Assembly: GCF_947494875.1 (NCBI RefSeq)
Contig: NZ_CANLWM010000004.1
Location: 186,001 to 250,000, forward strand
Direction: 5' to 3'
Length of the DNA stretch: 64,000 nt
Origin: an uncultured Williamsia sp.
GTDB lineage: Bacteria > Actinomycetota > Actinomycetes > Mycobacteriales > Mycobacteriaceae
The notes below the pieces were generated by a model. It was not told where the DNA came from, searched no databases, and was given only the letters and a program-made list of their open reading frames with translations. Each line of letters opens with the position of its first letter. Within the stretch, counting starts at the first letter, position 1. A program made the translations under genes and the position numbers. This document shows, piece after piece, positions 54,628 to 63,710 of this stretch.

Positions 54628-55923
54628 ATGAGCAACGTCGGCAAGCCGAGGACGGCTGCGGAGATCCAGCAGGACTGGGACACCAACCCGCGCTGGAAGA
54701 ACGTGACGCGTGACTACACCGCCGAGCAGGTCGCCGAGCTCCAGGGCTCGGTCGTCGAGGAGCACACCCTCGCCCGCCGCGGCGCGGAGATCCTGTGGGA
54801 CGGCGTCACCCAGGGTGACGGCAGCTACATCAACGCCCTCGGCGCCCTCACCGGCAACCAGGCCGTGCAGCAGGTGCGCGCCGGCCTCAAGGCCGTCTAC
54901 CTCTCGGGCTGGCAGGTCGCCGGTGACGCGAACCTGTCGGGGCACACCTACCCCGACCAGTCGCTCTACCCGGCCAACTCGGTGCCCAACGTGGTCCGTC
55001 GCATCAACAACGCTCTCCTGCGTGCCGACGAGATCTCGCGCGTCGAGGGTGACGACTCCATCGACAACTGGCTCGTGCCGATCGTCGCCGACGGCGAGGC
55101 CGGCTTCGGTGGCGCGCTGAACGTCTACGAGCTGCAGAAGGCCATGATCGCCGCGGGTGCCGCCGGTACCCACTGGGAGGACCAGCTCGCCTCGGAGAAG
55201 AAGTGCGGCCACCTCGGTGGCAAGGTGCTCATCCCGACCCAGCAGCACATCCGCACCCTGAACTCGGCCCGCCTGGCCGCCGACGTCGCCGGTGTCCCCA
55301 CCGTCGTCATCGCGCGGACCGACGCCGAGGCCGCGACGCTGATCACCTCCGACGTCGACGACCGCGACAAGCAGTTCGTCACCGGTGATCGCACCGCCGA
55401 GGGCTACTACCACGTGAAGAACGGCATCGAGCCGTGCATCGAGCGTGCGAAGTCCTACGCGCCCTACGCCGACCTCATCTGGATGGAGACCGGCACCCCC
55501 GACCTGGAGCTCGCGCGCAAGTTCGCCGAGGCCGTCAAGGCGGAGTACCCGGACCAGCTGCTGTCCTACAACTGCAGCCCGTCCTTCAACTGGAGCAAGC
55601 ACCTCGACGACTCGACGATCGCGAAGTTCCAGAACGAGCTCGGCGCGATGGGCTTCACCTTCCAGTTCATCACCCTGGCGGGCTTCCACTCGCTCAACTA
55701 CGGCATGTTCGACCTGGCGTACGGCTACGCCCGCGAGCAGATGACCGCCTTCGTCGACCTGCAGAACCGCGAGTTCAAGGCCGCCGAGGAGCGTGGCTTC
55801 ACCGCCGTGAAGCACCAGCGCGAGGTCGGTGCGGGCTACTTCGACTCGATCGCCACCACGGTCGACCCGACCAGCTCCACCACCGCCCTCAAGGGCTCCA
55901 CCGAAGAGGGTCAGTTCCACTGA
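54628..55923 (+). CDS. aceA: isocitrate lyase
   Basis: The first enzyme of the glyoxylate shunt splits isocitrate into succinate and glyoxylate and is needed for growth on acetate and fatty acids. The 431 residues contain the catalytic [12 protein letters not shown] (Cys193), [18 protein letters not shown] and NCSPSFNWS, as in mycobacterial Icl1, which has 428 residues. An upstream ATG frame was rejected since GGAG lies at the right distance before ATG 54628. A strong hairpin at 55949-55980 follows. Likely controlled by RamB. Confidence 0.97.
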   Translation: MSNVGKPRTAAEIQQDWDTNPRWKNVTRDYTAEQVAELQGSVVEEHTLARRGAEILWDGVTQGDGSYINALGALTGNQAVQQVRAGLKAVYLSGWQVAGDANLSGHTYPDQSLYPANSVPNVVRRINNALLRADEISRVEGDDSIDNWLVPIVADGEAGFGGALNVYELQKAMIAAGAAGTHWEDQLASEKKCGHLGGKVLIPTQQHIRTLNSARLAADVAGVPTVVIARTDAEAATLITSDVDDRDKQFVTGDRTAEGYYHVKNGIEPCIERAKSYAPYADLIWMETGTPDLELARKFAEAVKAEYPDQLLSYNCSPSFNWSKHLDDSTIAKFQNELGAMGFTFQFITLAGFHSLNYGMFDLAYGYAREQMTAFVDLQNREFKAAEERGFTAVKHQREVGAGYFDSIATTVDPTSSTTALKGSTEEGQFH

Positions 55924-55948
55924 TCCGGCGGTGACCTGAGACGGACCA

Positions 55949-55980
55949 GGGGTGGGTACGACACTCGTCGTGCCCACCCC
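55949..55980 (+). terminator. hairpin terminator after aceA
   Basis: GGGGTGGGTACGAC and GTCGTGCCCACCCC form a 14-pair stem (one T-G wobble) around ACTC, 25 bases after the aceA stop. No T-tract. Confidence 0.8.
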
Positions 55981-56080
55981 GATCCGTATCGGGGTCTGAT
56001 GTGACAGTCTTGTGTCGCGGCATGTCGCGGCACGGGTAAACCCCAGCAACACAACGATTCTTCGAGTCGAGGAGCCATCC

Positions 56081-56968
56081 ATGGCAAGCGATAAGATCTC
56101 GCGGGTCGGCGTCATCGGTGCCGGTCAGATGGGGGCCGGGATCGCCGAGGTGTGCGCCCGTGCCCACACCGACGTCCTGGTCTACGAGTCCACCCGCGAG
56201 CTGGCCGCCGCCGGCCGGTCGCGCATCCTGCGGTCCCTCGACCGCGGCGTCAGCAGCGGCAAGCTGACCGAACGCGAGCGTGAGCAGGCGTCGTGGCGTC
56301 TGCGGTTCACCTCCGACCTGGGTGACTTCGCCGACCGCCAGATGGTGTGCGAGGCCGTCGTGGAGGACGAGGCGGTCAAGACCGGCATCTTCACCGAGCT
56401 CGACAAGGTCGTCACCGACCCGACCGCCGTGCTCGCGTCGAACACGTCGTCCATCCCGATCATGAAGCTGGGCATGGCGACGCAGAACGCGCACCGCGTG
56501 GTCGGCATGCACTTCTTCAACCCGGTCCCCGTGCTGCCGCTGGTCGAGCTCATCACCACCCTGATGACCTCGTCCGACGTCACCGCGCGCGCCGAGCAGT
56601 TCGCCGCCGACGTCCTGGGCAAGCAGGTGGTCCGCTCCACCGACCGCTCGGGCTTCGTCGTCAACGCGCTGCTGGTCCCGTACCTGCTCTCGGCGATCCG
56701 CATGGTCGAGAGCGGCTTCGCGACCGTCGAGGACATCGACAAGGCCATGGTGCTCGGCTGTGCCCACCCGATGGGCCCGCTGAAGCTGACCGACCTCGTC
56801 GGACTCGACACGGTGAAGGCGATCGCGGACAAGATGTACGAGGAGTTCAAGGAGCCGCTGTACTCGCCGCCGCCGCTGCTGCTGCGCATGGTCGAGGCCG
56901 GTCGCCTGGGCAAGAAGGCCGGACACGGGTTCTACCCCTACGCCGACGCCGCCGCGGCCGCACGCTGA
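56081..56968 (+). CDS. fadB2: 3-hydroxybutyryl-CoA dehydrogenase
   Basis: The 295-residue enzyme oxidises 3-hydroxyacyl-CoA (short chain) with NAD(P). It has the N-terminal dinucleotide motif VIGAGQMGAGIAE, ASNTSSIP, the catalytic His region GMHFFNPVPVLPLVE and FVVNALLVPYLLSA in the C-terminal domain. This is the FadB2/Hbd type. The ATG at 56081 has GAGGAG seven bases upstream; the longer frame has no support. In M. tuberculosis fadB2 also follows icl1. A perfect hairpin ends the unit. Confidence 0.95.
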   Translation: MASDKISRVGVIGAGQMGAGIAEVCARAHTDVLVYESTRELAAAGRSRILRSLDRGVSSGKLTEREREQASWRLRFTSDLGDFADRQMVCEAVVEDEAVKTGIFTELDKVVTDPTAVLASNTSSIPIMKLGMATQNAHRVVGMHFFNPVPVLPLVELITTLMTSSDVTARAEQFAADVLGKQVVRSTDRSGFVVNALLVPYLLSAIRMVESGFATVEDIDKAMVLGCAHPMGPLKLTDLVGLDTVKAIADKMYEEFKEPLYSPPPLLLRMVEAGRLGKKAGHGFYPYADAAAAAR

Positions 56969-56972
56969 GGTG

Positions 56973-57000
56973 ACGGTGGCGGGTGTGAACCCGCCACCGT
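56973..57000 (+). terminator. hairpin terminator after fadB2
   Basis: ACGGTGGCGGGT-GTGA-ACCCGCCACCGT is a perfect 12-base stem with a four-base loop, 4 bases after the fadB2 stop, separating it from the metE-like gene. Confidence 0.85.
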
Positions 57001-57052
57001 GCTCGGGCGGCCGTCGGGTGGAGCGAGAGCAGTTCGCGAGGAAGGTGTGTCG

Positions 57053-59359
57053 ATGACCAGCGCGTCGGATGCGGTCGAGTACGGGTCGTCGATCCTGGGT
57101 TATCCCCGGATCGGTGCCCGACGGGAACTGAAGCGGGCGCTGGAGGACCACTGGCACCGCGGCGCCACCCTGGCCGAACTCGAGGCGGCCGGCCGTGAGC
57201 TGCAGGAGGACACCTGGCGCGAACTCGCGGCCATGGGGCTCGAGCAGGTGCCCGGCAACATCTTCTCGTTCTACGACCACGTGCTCGACGACGCGCTGCT
57301 CTTCGGGGCGTTCCCGGAGCGCTTCCGTCCGCTGCAGGACCAGTTGGAGCCGCTGGAGTTCTACTTCGCGATGGCGCGCGGCAAGCCCGACTTCCCGCCG
57401 CTGGAGCTGATCAAGTACTTCGGCACCAACTACCACTACCGCCAGCCCGAGATCAGTCCCGCGACGACGTTCACCCTGAACGCCGACGACCTGCTCGCCG
57501 AGCACGCCCGGGCGAAGGCGGAGGGCATCGAACTGCGTCCCGTCGTGCACGGACCACTGAGCCTGCTGATGCTGTCGAAGGCGGGACCCGACGCGCCCGA
57601 GGGGTTCGCCCCGCTCGATCGCATCGACGACCTCGTCGAGGTCTACCTGCAGCTCTTCGACGCGCTGTACAAGCAGGGCGCGAAGTGCGTCCAGCTCGAC
57701 GAGCCCGCGTACACCCTCGACCGCACGGTCGAGGAGATCGAACTGCTCGCCCGCGTCTACGACCGCCTGTCCGGGGTGGGGACGCGTCCGCGTCTGCTCG
57801 TGACGGGCCAGTACGGCGATCTCGGTCCCGCATTGGCCGCGCTCGCCGCGACGAAGGTCGAGGCCATCGCGCTCGACCTGATCAGCGCCCCGATGAGCGC
57901 GGCGCAACTCGCCGCCATCCCCGGTCTCAAGCGCAAGCGTCTCTACGCGGGCGTCATCGACGGCCGGAACGTGTGGAAGGCCGCCAAGGGCGGCAAGCTC
58001 GACTACCTGCTCGAGATCAAGAAGGAGATCCCCGACGTCGTCGTCTCGACGTCGTGCTCCCTGATGCACGTGCCCGTCGACAAGCTCATCGAGCCCGACA
58101 TCCCCGGTGACGTCGCCGACCGCCTCTCCTTCGCCAAGCAGAAGGTGGGCGAGGTGGTTGCGCTCGCGAAGGCCGTCACCCACGGCGCGCCCGAGCACTG
58201 GTACACACGTCCCACCTCGGTGCACTTCAAGCTCAAACACGATGTGCGACAGCGTGTCGCGGCGATCCGTCCGGATCAGCGCGAGCGCGCTCCCTATGCC
58301 GATCGCAAGGCGGCGCAGGACGCGGTGCTCGGGCTGCCGCCGGTGCCGACCTGCACGCTCGGCTCGTTCCCGCAGACCGCCGAGATGCGCAAGGCGCGCT
58401 ACGACTACGGCCAGGGCCGGCTGTCGTGGGACGAGTACTCCGACCGGATCAAGGACGAGATCGCGTCGGTGATCGCGCTGCAGGAGGACATCGGCCTCGA
58501 CGTCCTGGTGCACGGCGAGCCCGAGCGCAACGACATGATCCAGTACTTCGCCGAGCTGATGGACGGCTACGTGGCCACGCAGATGGGGTGGGTGCAGGTC
58601 TACGGATCCCGGTGTGTGCGACCACCGATCATGTACGGCGACATCAAGCGCACCGGCCCGATGACGGTCGAGTGGATCACGTACGCGCAGTCGCTCACCG
58701 ACAAGCCGGTCAAGGGCATCCTCACCGGGCCGGTGACGATGCTGGCGCGGTCGTTCGTGCGCCAGGACCAGCCCCTGTACGAGTCGGCCGAGCAGCTCGC
58801 GCTGGCCATCCGCGACGAGGTCGCCGACCTCGAGCGTGCCGGGATCAGGATCATCCAGGTCGACGAGCCGTCGATCCGTGAGCTGCTGCCGCTCCGCGAG
58901 CGGCACCGCGAGGGCTACCTCGACTGGGCGGTCTCGGCGTTCAAGCTCGCCGTCGGCGGTGCCAAGCCGGAGACGCAGATCCACACGCATCTGGGCTACT
59001 CGAGCATCGGACAGGTCGTCGAGGCGTTCGACGCCCTCGACGCCGACGTCACCTCGATCGTCGCGACGCGCTCGATCGACTGGGTGCTCGACCAGCTGGT
59101 GAACGCGGGTACGCCGATCCAGCGCGGCGTGGGGCCCGGTGTCTACGAGAGCCGCAGTGCGGCCATCCCCGACATCGACGAGATCGACGAGCGGATCCAG
59201 CGCGCCGTACAGGCGATCGACCCGGAGCGCCTGTGGGTCAATCCCGACGGCGGCCTGAAGACACGCCACTACTGGCAGCTCGAGCCGTCCCTGCGCAACA
59301 TGGTCGCCGCCGCCCGTCGTCAGCGCCGTCGCCTCGTGGCCGCCGCGGACGAGAACTGA
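57053..59359 (+). CDS. MetE-like protein lacking zinc-binding Cys and Glu residues
   Basis: The 768-residue protein is full-length homologous to cobalamin-independent methionine synthase: N-terminal domain (LGYPRIGARRELKRALE), linker and C-terminal catalytic barrel. It keeps TLGSFPQT (Ser438), HGEPERND (Glu489), GSRC, VDEP (Asp604) and one His (His646). Of the four zinc ligands of E. coli MetE (His641, Cys643, Glu665, Cys726) only the His remains: Cys643 is Gly648 (HTHLGYS), Glu665 is Val670 (SIVATRS) and Cys726 is Gly733 (NPDGGLK). The usual YDIHS loop is also changed (YESRS). Without zinc, homocysteine cannot be activated in the known way, so it may have another role. The ATG is preceded by GAGGAAGG at a good distance. 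The gene follows fadB2 after a terminator and converges on ppk2. Confidence 0.9.
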   Translation: MTSASDAVEYGSSILGYPRIGARRELKRALEDHWHRGATLAELEAAGRELQEDTWRELAAMGLEQVPGNIFSFYDHVLDDALLFGAFPERFRPLQDQLEPLEFYFAMARGKPDFPPLELIKYFGTNYHYRQPEISPATTFTLNADDLLAEHARAKAEGIELRPVVHGPLSLLMLSKAGPDAPEGFAPLDRIDDLVEVYLQLFDALYKQGAKCVQLDEPAYTLDRTVEEIELLARVYDRLSGVGTRPRLLVTGQYGDLGPALAALAATKVEAIALDLISAPMSAAQLAAIPGLKRKRLYAGVIDGRNVWKAAKGGKLDYLLEIKKEIPDVVVSTSCSLMHVPVDKLIEPDIPGDVADRLSFAKQKVGEVVALAKAVTHGAPEHWYTRPTSVHFKLKHDVRQRVAAIRPDQRERAPYADRKAAQDAVLGLPPVPTCTLGSFPQTAEMRKARYDYGQGRLSWDEYSDRIKDEIASVIALQEDIGLDVLVHGEPERNDMIQYFAELMDGYVATQMGWVQVYGSRCVRPPIMYGDIKRTGPMTVEWITYAQSLTDKPVKGILTGPVTMLARSFVRQDQPLYESAEQLALAIRDEVADLERAGIRIIQVDEPSIRELLPLRERHREGYLDWAVSAFKLAVGGAKPETQIHTHLGYSSIGQVVEAFDALDADVTSIVATRSIDWVLDQLVNAGTPIQRGVGPGVYESRSAAIPDIDEIDERIQRAVQAIDPERLWVNPDGGLKTRHYWQLEPSLRNMVAAARRQRRRLVAAADEN

Positions 59360-59404
59360 TCCGTAGTGATCCTTCCCGCTCAGCGGGAACAATCGCTACG
59401 GATC
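59358..59404. terminator. two-tier hairpin between convergent genes
   Basis: Outer arms GATCCGTAGTGAT and ATCGCTACGGATC (12 of 13 pairs) enclose an inner TTCCCGC-TCA-GCGGGAA hairpin. It begins at the stop codon of the metE-like gene and ends 13 bases before the ppk2 stop, so it can end transcription from both sides. Confidence 0.8.
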
Positions 59405-59417
59405 GCCTGAACAGGGC

Positions 59418-60269
59418 TCAGCTCTCGGCGAGGCGTTTCTTCTCCACCTCGACGTCGAAATCGGGTGCGGGCCAGCGCAGGTCGAGGTGGGACAGCGCCT
59501 CGATGAGGATCTCGGTGACGGCCAGCCGCGCGAACCACTTGTGGTCGGCGGGGACCACGTACCAGGGCGCCTCGTCGATGTCGGTGCGGTCGAGGACGGC
59601 CTGATACGCCTCCTGGTAGGCCGACCAGTACCGACGTTCGTCGACGTCGCCGGGGTTGTACTTCCAGTACTTGTCGGGCCGGTCGAGCCGGCGCGCGAGC
59701 CGGTCACGCTGCTCGTCGTGCGAGATGTGCAGGAACACCTTGACGACGGTGGTCTCGGTCCCGACCAACTCGTGTTCGAAGTCGGTGATCGTCTCGTACC
59801 GCGATCCCCACACGTCGGACGGGACGAGGTCGTGCACACGCACTACGAGGACGTCCTCGTAGTGGGAGCGGTCGAAGACGCCGATCTGCCCGGCCGGGGG
59901 CAGCTTCTTCCGGATGCGCCACAGGAAGTGGTGCGCGAGCTCCTCGTCGGTCGGTGTGCCGAACGTCGCGTGGCTGACGCCCTGCGGGTCGACCATCCCC
60001 ATCACGTGCCGGACGATCCCGCCCTTGCCGGAGGTGTCCATCCCCTGCAGCACGAGCAGCACCGATCGCGGGTCGCCGCTGCGTCCGTGGGCGTAGAGCC
60101 GCTCCTGCAGGTCGGCGAGGATCTCGCCGCGCGCCTTGCGGATCTTCTTGCCCGCGGACTTGCCCCCGTCGAAACCCGGGGTGTCACCGGGGTCGACGTC
60201 GGCGATGGGACCGATCGCGGACGCGCGCAGGATGTCGACGGACAGGGGCGCGTCGTCGCTGGATGCCAT
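59418..60269 (-). CDS. PPK2-family polyphosphate:nucleotide phosphotransferase
   Basis: The 283-residue protein has Walker A LQGMDTSGKGGIVRHVMG, the lid region, Walker B VFDRSHYEDVLVVRVHDL and the KYWKYNPGDVDERRYW segment of the PPK2-related subfamily that uses polyphosphate to phosphorylate AMP or other nucleotides. Its pattern differs clearly from the PPK2 at 40621, which fits the NDP-type group, so the cell may have both activities. It is last in a four-gene run on the minus strand (TetR, DUF4873, SDR, PPK2) with 4 bases to the SDR gene. Confidence 0.9.
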   Translation of the reverse strand: MASSDDAPLSVDILRASAIGPIADVDPGDTPGFDGGKSAGKKIRKARGEILADLQERLYAHGRSGDPRSVLLVLQGMDTSGKGGIVRHVMGMVDPQGVSHATFGTPTDEELAHHFLWRIRKKLPPAGQIGVFDRSHYEDVLVVRVHDLVPSDVWGSRYETITDFEHELVGTETTVVKVFLHISHDEQRDRLARRLDRPDKYWKYNPGDVDERRYWSAYQEAYQAVLDRTDIDEAPWYVVPADHKWFARLAVTEILIEALSHLDLRWPAPDFDVEVEKKRLAES

Positions 60270-60273
60270 CGGG

Positions 60274-61137
60274 TCACCCTACTGACGTGGCTGCTCCACC
60301 GGGCCCGAACAGCCCGCCGCCGCCGAACGCGTTGCGATGGGAGTCGGGCTGTGTCCCATCGTCGTTGGTGACGCCCCGCGCCCGACCCTCTTCGGCGCTG
60401 ATCAGCGTCGCCCCGTTCGAGGCCGCGACGTCCGGGTCACGAGCGAGGGCGTCGATCACCCGCCCGACGAATGTCGGGTCCTCGGCGCGGTCGAGCGAGA
60501 ACCCCGCGAACTCCGTCAGCCCCGACGCGAGCAGCATCCGGGTGCGGATGAGGCCGAGCCACAGGCTGATCGCGGTCACCCCGGTGCCGGCCAGTTCGAC
60601 CGCCATGTCCGCGGCCATCTTGTCCAGACCGGTCTTGGCGACGCCGTAGAGCACGGAGTGCAGATGTCCCCGCGACCCGAAGGACGACACGTGCACGATC
60701 AGTCCGCTGCCGGCGTCCACCATCAGTCCCGCGGCGTGGACCGAGGCGACGTAGTGGGCGCGCAGACCGACGTCGACGAGCGGTCGCCAGTCGGACACCG
60801 GGCGTCGCCAGAACGGTTCGGCGAACCCGCCGAACCCCTCCGGCGCGGCCCACACCGCGTTGACGAGGAGATCCAGTCGGCCGCTCTCGACGGCGATCCG
60901 GCCGTACAGCGCGGCGACGGCGGCGTCGTCGGTGTGGTCACAGGTGACGGGGCGGGCGTCTCCACCGTCGGCGGCCACCCGCGCCGCGAGCCGCCCGAGG
61001 CGCTCGTCGGGGGAGGTGCCGCCGCGCCCGGTGAACCACACCGTCCACCCCGCGGCGGCGAGCGCGGTGACCACGCCGCGACCCACCCCGCCCGCACCTC
61101 CGGTCACCAGCGCGACCCGATGGTCGTCGTCGGCCAC
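60274..61137 (-). CDS. short-chain dehydrogenase/reductase
   Basis: A 287-residue SDR with the cofactor motif TGGAGGVGRG, the NAV-type motif (NAVWAA), the catalytic Ser (HVSSFGSRG) and Tyr-x3-Lys in LYGVAKTGLDKMAAD. The last 40 residues are Gly-rich and probably disordered. The substrate is unknown. The GTG at 61137 lies 4 bases after the DUF4873 stop, so co-expression with DUF4873 and PPK2 is likely. Confidence 0.9.
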   Translation of the reverse strand: MADDDHRVALVTGGAGGVGRGVVTALAAAGWTVWFTGRGGTSPDERLGRLAARVAADGGDARPVTCDHTDDAAVAALYGRIAVESGRLDLLVNAVWAAPEGFGGFAEPFWRRPVSDWRPLVDVGLRAHYVASVHAAGLMVDAGSGLIVHVSSFGSRGHLHSVLYGVAKTGLDKMAADMAVELAGTGVTAISLWLGLIRTRMLLASGLTEFAGFSLDRAEDPTFVGRVIDALARDPDVAASNGATLISAEEGRARGVTNDDGTQPDSHRNAFGGGGLFGPGGAATSVG

Positions 61138-61141
61138 GGGC

Positions 61142-61465
61142 TCAGCGGTCCGCGTCGTCGGGCAGCTGGGCGAACGGTGGTGCCGACACCCCGGTGACGA
61201 CGTGGCCGCCGAAGACGTCCTGCGCCGACAGCGTCCCGGTCCCGGTCCCGTGCGGGGTCGCGACGGACACCGGGGTGCCCGCGGTGATCGGGGGGTCGTC
61301 ACCGATGGCGTCGACGAGGCCGCGGATGCGGCCCTGCCAGGTGAAGCGACCCGCGATCGGGTCGAACCGACCGACCAGCTGGACCGTCACCTGCACCGGT
61401 GACCGCCCCTCGACGGTCAGCGTTGCCGGACCCGTGTAACCGCCGTCGTCGTCACCGTCGCCCAT
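61142..61465 (-). CDS. DUF4873 domain protein
   Basis: A 107-residue all-beta protein with YTGPATLTVEGRSPVQVTV, RFDPIAGRFTWQGRIRG and TPHGTGTGTLSAQD, matching DUF4873, a domain otherwise found fused to flavin monooxygenases in actinobacteria. Here it stands alone, between TetR (26 bases) and SDR (4 bases) genes. Function unknown. Confidence 0.82.
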   Translation of the reverse strand: MGDGDDDGGYTGPATLTVEGRSPVQVTVQLVGRFDPIAGRFTWQGRIRGLVDAIGDDPPITAGTPVSVATPHGTGTGTLSAQDVFGGHVVTGVSAPPFAQLPDDADR

Positions 61466-61491
61466 CGCTGCACTGTAGCGACGTCGACAGG

Positions 61492-62289
61492 TCAGTCGGT
61501 CGGCGTCGTGACGTCGGACGGGAACAGCGGCAGCGGGTGCTCGCGGCGGGCGAACTCCGCGGCGGAACCGCCCACCTCCACGATGCCGACGAACGCCGTC
61601 CACACCAGCATCGTGAGCTGGTCGACCAGGGCCGCGCGGGGCAGCGCCTGATCCTGCATCCACCAGTGCGTGGCCAACTGCACCCCGCCGACGAGGGCGT
61701 ACGCCCACGTCTGGAACCCGTCGGTGTCGAGGCCGCGGTCACCGAGGCGGGCGTGCATGGCGAACGCGACGACCTCGGCGACGAGCTTCTCCGAGTCGGC
61801 CAGGACGCTGGGGCTCGCCGACTTCGAACTGGTGACGAACTGGTAGATCTCGGGCTCGTCGGAGATGGTCTCGACGTACACCCAGATCACCGTGCGGGTG
61901 AGCGTGTACTCGTCGACGTCGTCGACGAGTACCTCGGTCAACCGCGGCAGCAGCACCGTCTCGATGAACCGCACCATCGCCGCGGTGTTCAGATCGTTCT
62001 TGTCGGTGAAGTAGCGGTACAGGACCGTCTTGGAGACACCGATGTGCGCGGCGATCTCGTCCATGCCGACGTCGGCGCCGTGCTCGCGGACGGCGGCGAG
62101 GGTCCCGTCCACCAACTCCGTGCGACGCTCCTCCTTGTGGCGCTGCCACCGCTGCTTGCGTCCGTCGACGAGCGCACCCTCGGCGGGATCGGCGGTGGCG
62201 CGGAGTGCGGCCTCGAGCCCCTTGGTCGCTGCGGCCGCCGCGGTGATCGCGGCACGGGCCGCCGCGGCGGTGGACTGGCGGCTCGGCAT
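61492..62289 (-). CDS. TetR-family regulator
   Basis: The 265-residue protein has the helix-turn-helix around AAVREHGADVGMDEIAAHIGVSKTVLYRYF (residues about 62-96) and a large C-terminal helical domain. The N-terminal 50 residues are Ala-rich and look unstructured. It is the first gene of the operon with DUF4873, SDR and PPK2 and is divergent from the DUF445 gene. No clear palindrome is found in the 98 bases between, so its operator is unknown. Confidence 0.88.
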   Translation of the reverse strand: MPSRQSTAAAARAAITAAAAATKGLEAALRATADPAEGALVDGRKQRWQRHKEERRTELVDGTLAAVREHGADVGMDEIAAHIGVSKTVLYRYFTDKNDLNTAAMVRFIETVLLPRLTEVLVDDVDEYTLTRTVIWVYVETISDEPEIYQFVTSSKSASPSVLADSEKLVAEVVAFAMHARLGDRGLDTDGFQTWAYALVGGVQLATHWWMQDQALPRAALVDQLTMLVWTAFVGIVEVGGSAAEFARREHPLPLFPSDVTTPTD

Positions 62290-62387
62290 CACCTCAGCGT
62301 ATCCGTCCTGCGCGGCGGCACCGGTGTGCGCCGTGGCGCCCGGCACACGGGGGAGTCCGTTCGCCGGATTCGGGTAAGACTGTGCGG

Positions 62388-63710
62388 GTGAACACGACCT
62401 CCCTGCAGGAGCGGCAGGCCACCCCGTCGGGGATCTCCGGATTGGGCGGCGATCCCTCCGGGGACGAGCAGCGGCGTCGCGACCTGCGGAAGATGAAGGT
62501 CGTGGCGACGGGCTTCCTGGCCTTCGCCGCGATCGTCTACCTGATCACCCGCTACCTCGAATCGCGCGACGGCACCGAGGTCGCCGGCTGGGTCGGCTAC
62601 GTCCGTGCCGCCTCGGAGGCGGGGATGGTGGGTGCGCTCGCCGACTGGTTCGCCGTGACGGCGCTGTTCAAGCAGCCGCTCGGCCTGCCCATCCCGCACA
62701 CCGCGCTGATCCGTCGGAAGAAGGACCAGATCGGCGATCAACTCGGTGACTTCATCGAGGAGAACTTCATGACCCCCTCGGTGATCGAGGGACAGGTCGA
62801 GAAACTGCAGCTGCCGCATCGTGTCTCGCGGTGGCTGGCCGACCCCGCCAACGCATCGCGCATCAGCGACGAGGCGTCGCGGGCGATCGGGCTCGCCGGG
62901 GAGATGCTCGCCGACGAGGACGTCGAGGCGTTCATCGTCGCCGGCATGCGCTGGATGGCCGAACCGCAGTGGGGTCCGCCCGCCGGCCGGGTGCTCGAAC
63001 AGCTCATCTCCGAGGACCGTCTCGAACCGCTCATCCAGATGCTGTGCGAACGCGCCCGCGGGTGGGCCGAGGAGAGCCAGCCGCTCATCGACCGCGTCAT
63101 CGACAAGGACGGCCCGGCCTGGGCGCCGAAGTTCGTCAACCTGCTCGTCGGGGAGCGCATCCACCGTGAGCTGGTGGAGTACACCGCCAAGATCGCCGCC
63201 GACCCCGAGCACGACATCCGCCGCGCGTTGCGCGAGCTCGCGGTCAACTTCGCCCACGACCTGCAGCACGACCCCGCGACGATGGCCAAGGTCGAGGAGA
63301 TCAAGGACGAGTTCATCGGCCGCGACGAGGTCGCGGGCGCGGCGTCGACGGCGTGGAAGGCGGCGAAGGCCGTCCTCGAGCAGGCCCTCGACGACCCCGA
63401 CAGCCGACTGCGCGCCGCGCTCGCCGACGGCGTCATCCGGGTGGCCACACGTATCAGCGGCGACGACGTCCTGCAGGACAAGATGAACATGTGGACGGTG
63501 CGGGTGGCCCGTCACGTGTCGCAGAACTACTCCCGCGAGATCATCTCGGTCATCACCGAGACCGTCCGCGGGTGGGACGCCGACGACACCAGCCGGAAGA
63601 TCGAACTGCAGGTCGGCCGCGACCTGCAGTTCATCCGCATCAACGGCACCGTGGTCGGCTCACTCGCCGGGTTGGCGATCTACACCGTCTCGGTGCTGCT
63701 CTTCAGCTGA
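62388..63710 (+). CDS. DUF445 family membrane protein
   Basis: The 440-residue protein has a first hydrophobic segment (about 41-58), then the signature AASEAGMVGALADWFAVTALFKQPLG and GLPIPHTALIRRKKDQIGDQLG of DUF445 (YjiN-like). A long helical soluble region follows, with a final segment at the C-terminus (VVGSLAGLAIYTVSVLLFS). Function unknown; predicted to be anchored in the membrane at both ends. Starts at GTG 62388 or 62382. Its end overlaps the convergent TetR-type gene by 31 bases. Confidence 0.88.
   Translation: MNTTSLQERQATPSGISGLGGDPSGDEQRRRDLRKMKVVATGFLAFAAIVYLITRYLESRDGTEVAGWVGYVRAASEAGMVGALADWFAVTALFKQPLGLPIPHTALIRRKKDQIGDQLGDFIEENFMTPSVIEGQVEKLQLPHRVSRWLADPANASRISDEASRAIGLAGEMLADEDVEAFIVAGMRWMAEPQWGPPAGRVLEQLISEDRLEPLIQMLCERARGWAEESQPLIDRVIDKDGPAWAPKFVNLLVGERIHRELVEYTAKIAADPEHDIRRALRELAVNFAHDLQHDPATMAKVEEIKDEFIGRDEVAGAASTAWKAAKAVLEQALDDPDSRLRAALADGVIRVATRISGDDVLQDKMNMWTVRVARHVSQNYSREIISVITETVRGWDADDTSRKIELQVGRDLQFIRINGTVVGSLAGLAIYTVSVLLFS

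Noticed and set aside
56969..57052. S-adenosylmethionine or cobalamin riboswitch before the MetE-like gene
   Set aside because: Only 84 bases are available and most are a simple terminator hairpin; no riboswitch-like conserved core was seen.
55889..59392. 1167-codon open frame on the minus strand across fadB2 and the metE-like gene
   Set aside because: Antisense shadow of two well-conserved genes, spans a terminator hairpin and has low-complexity composition.
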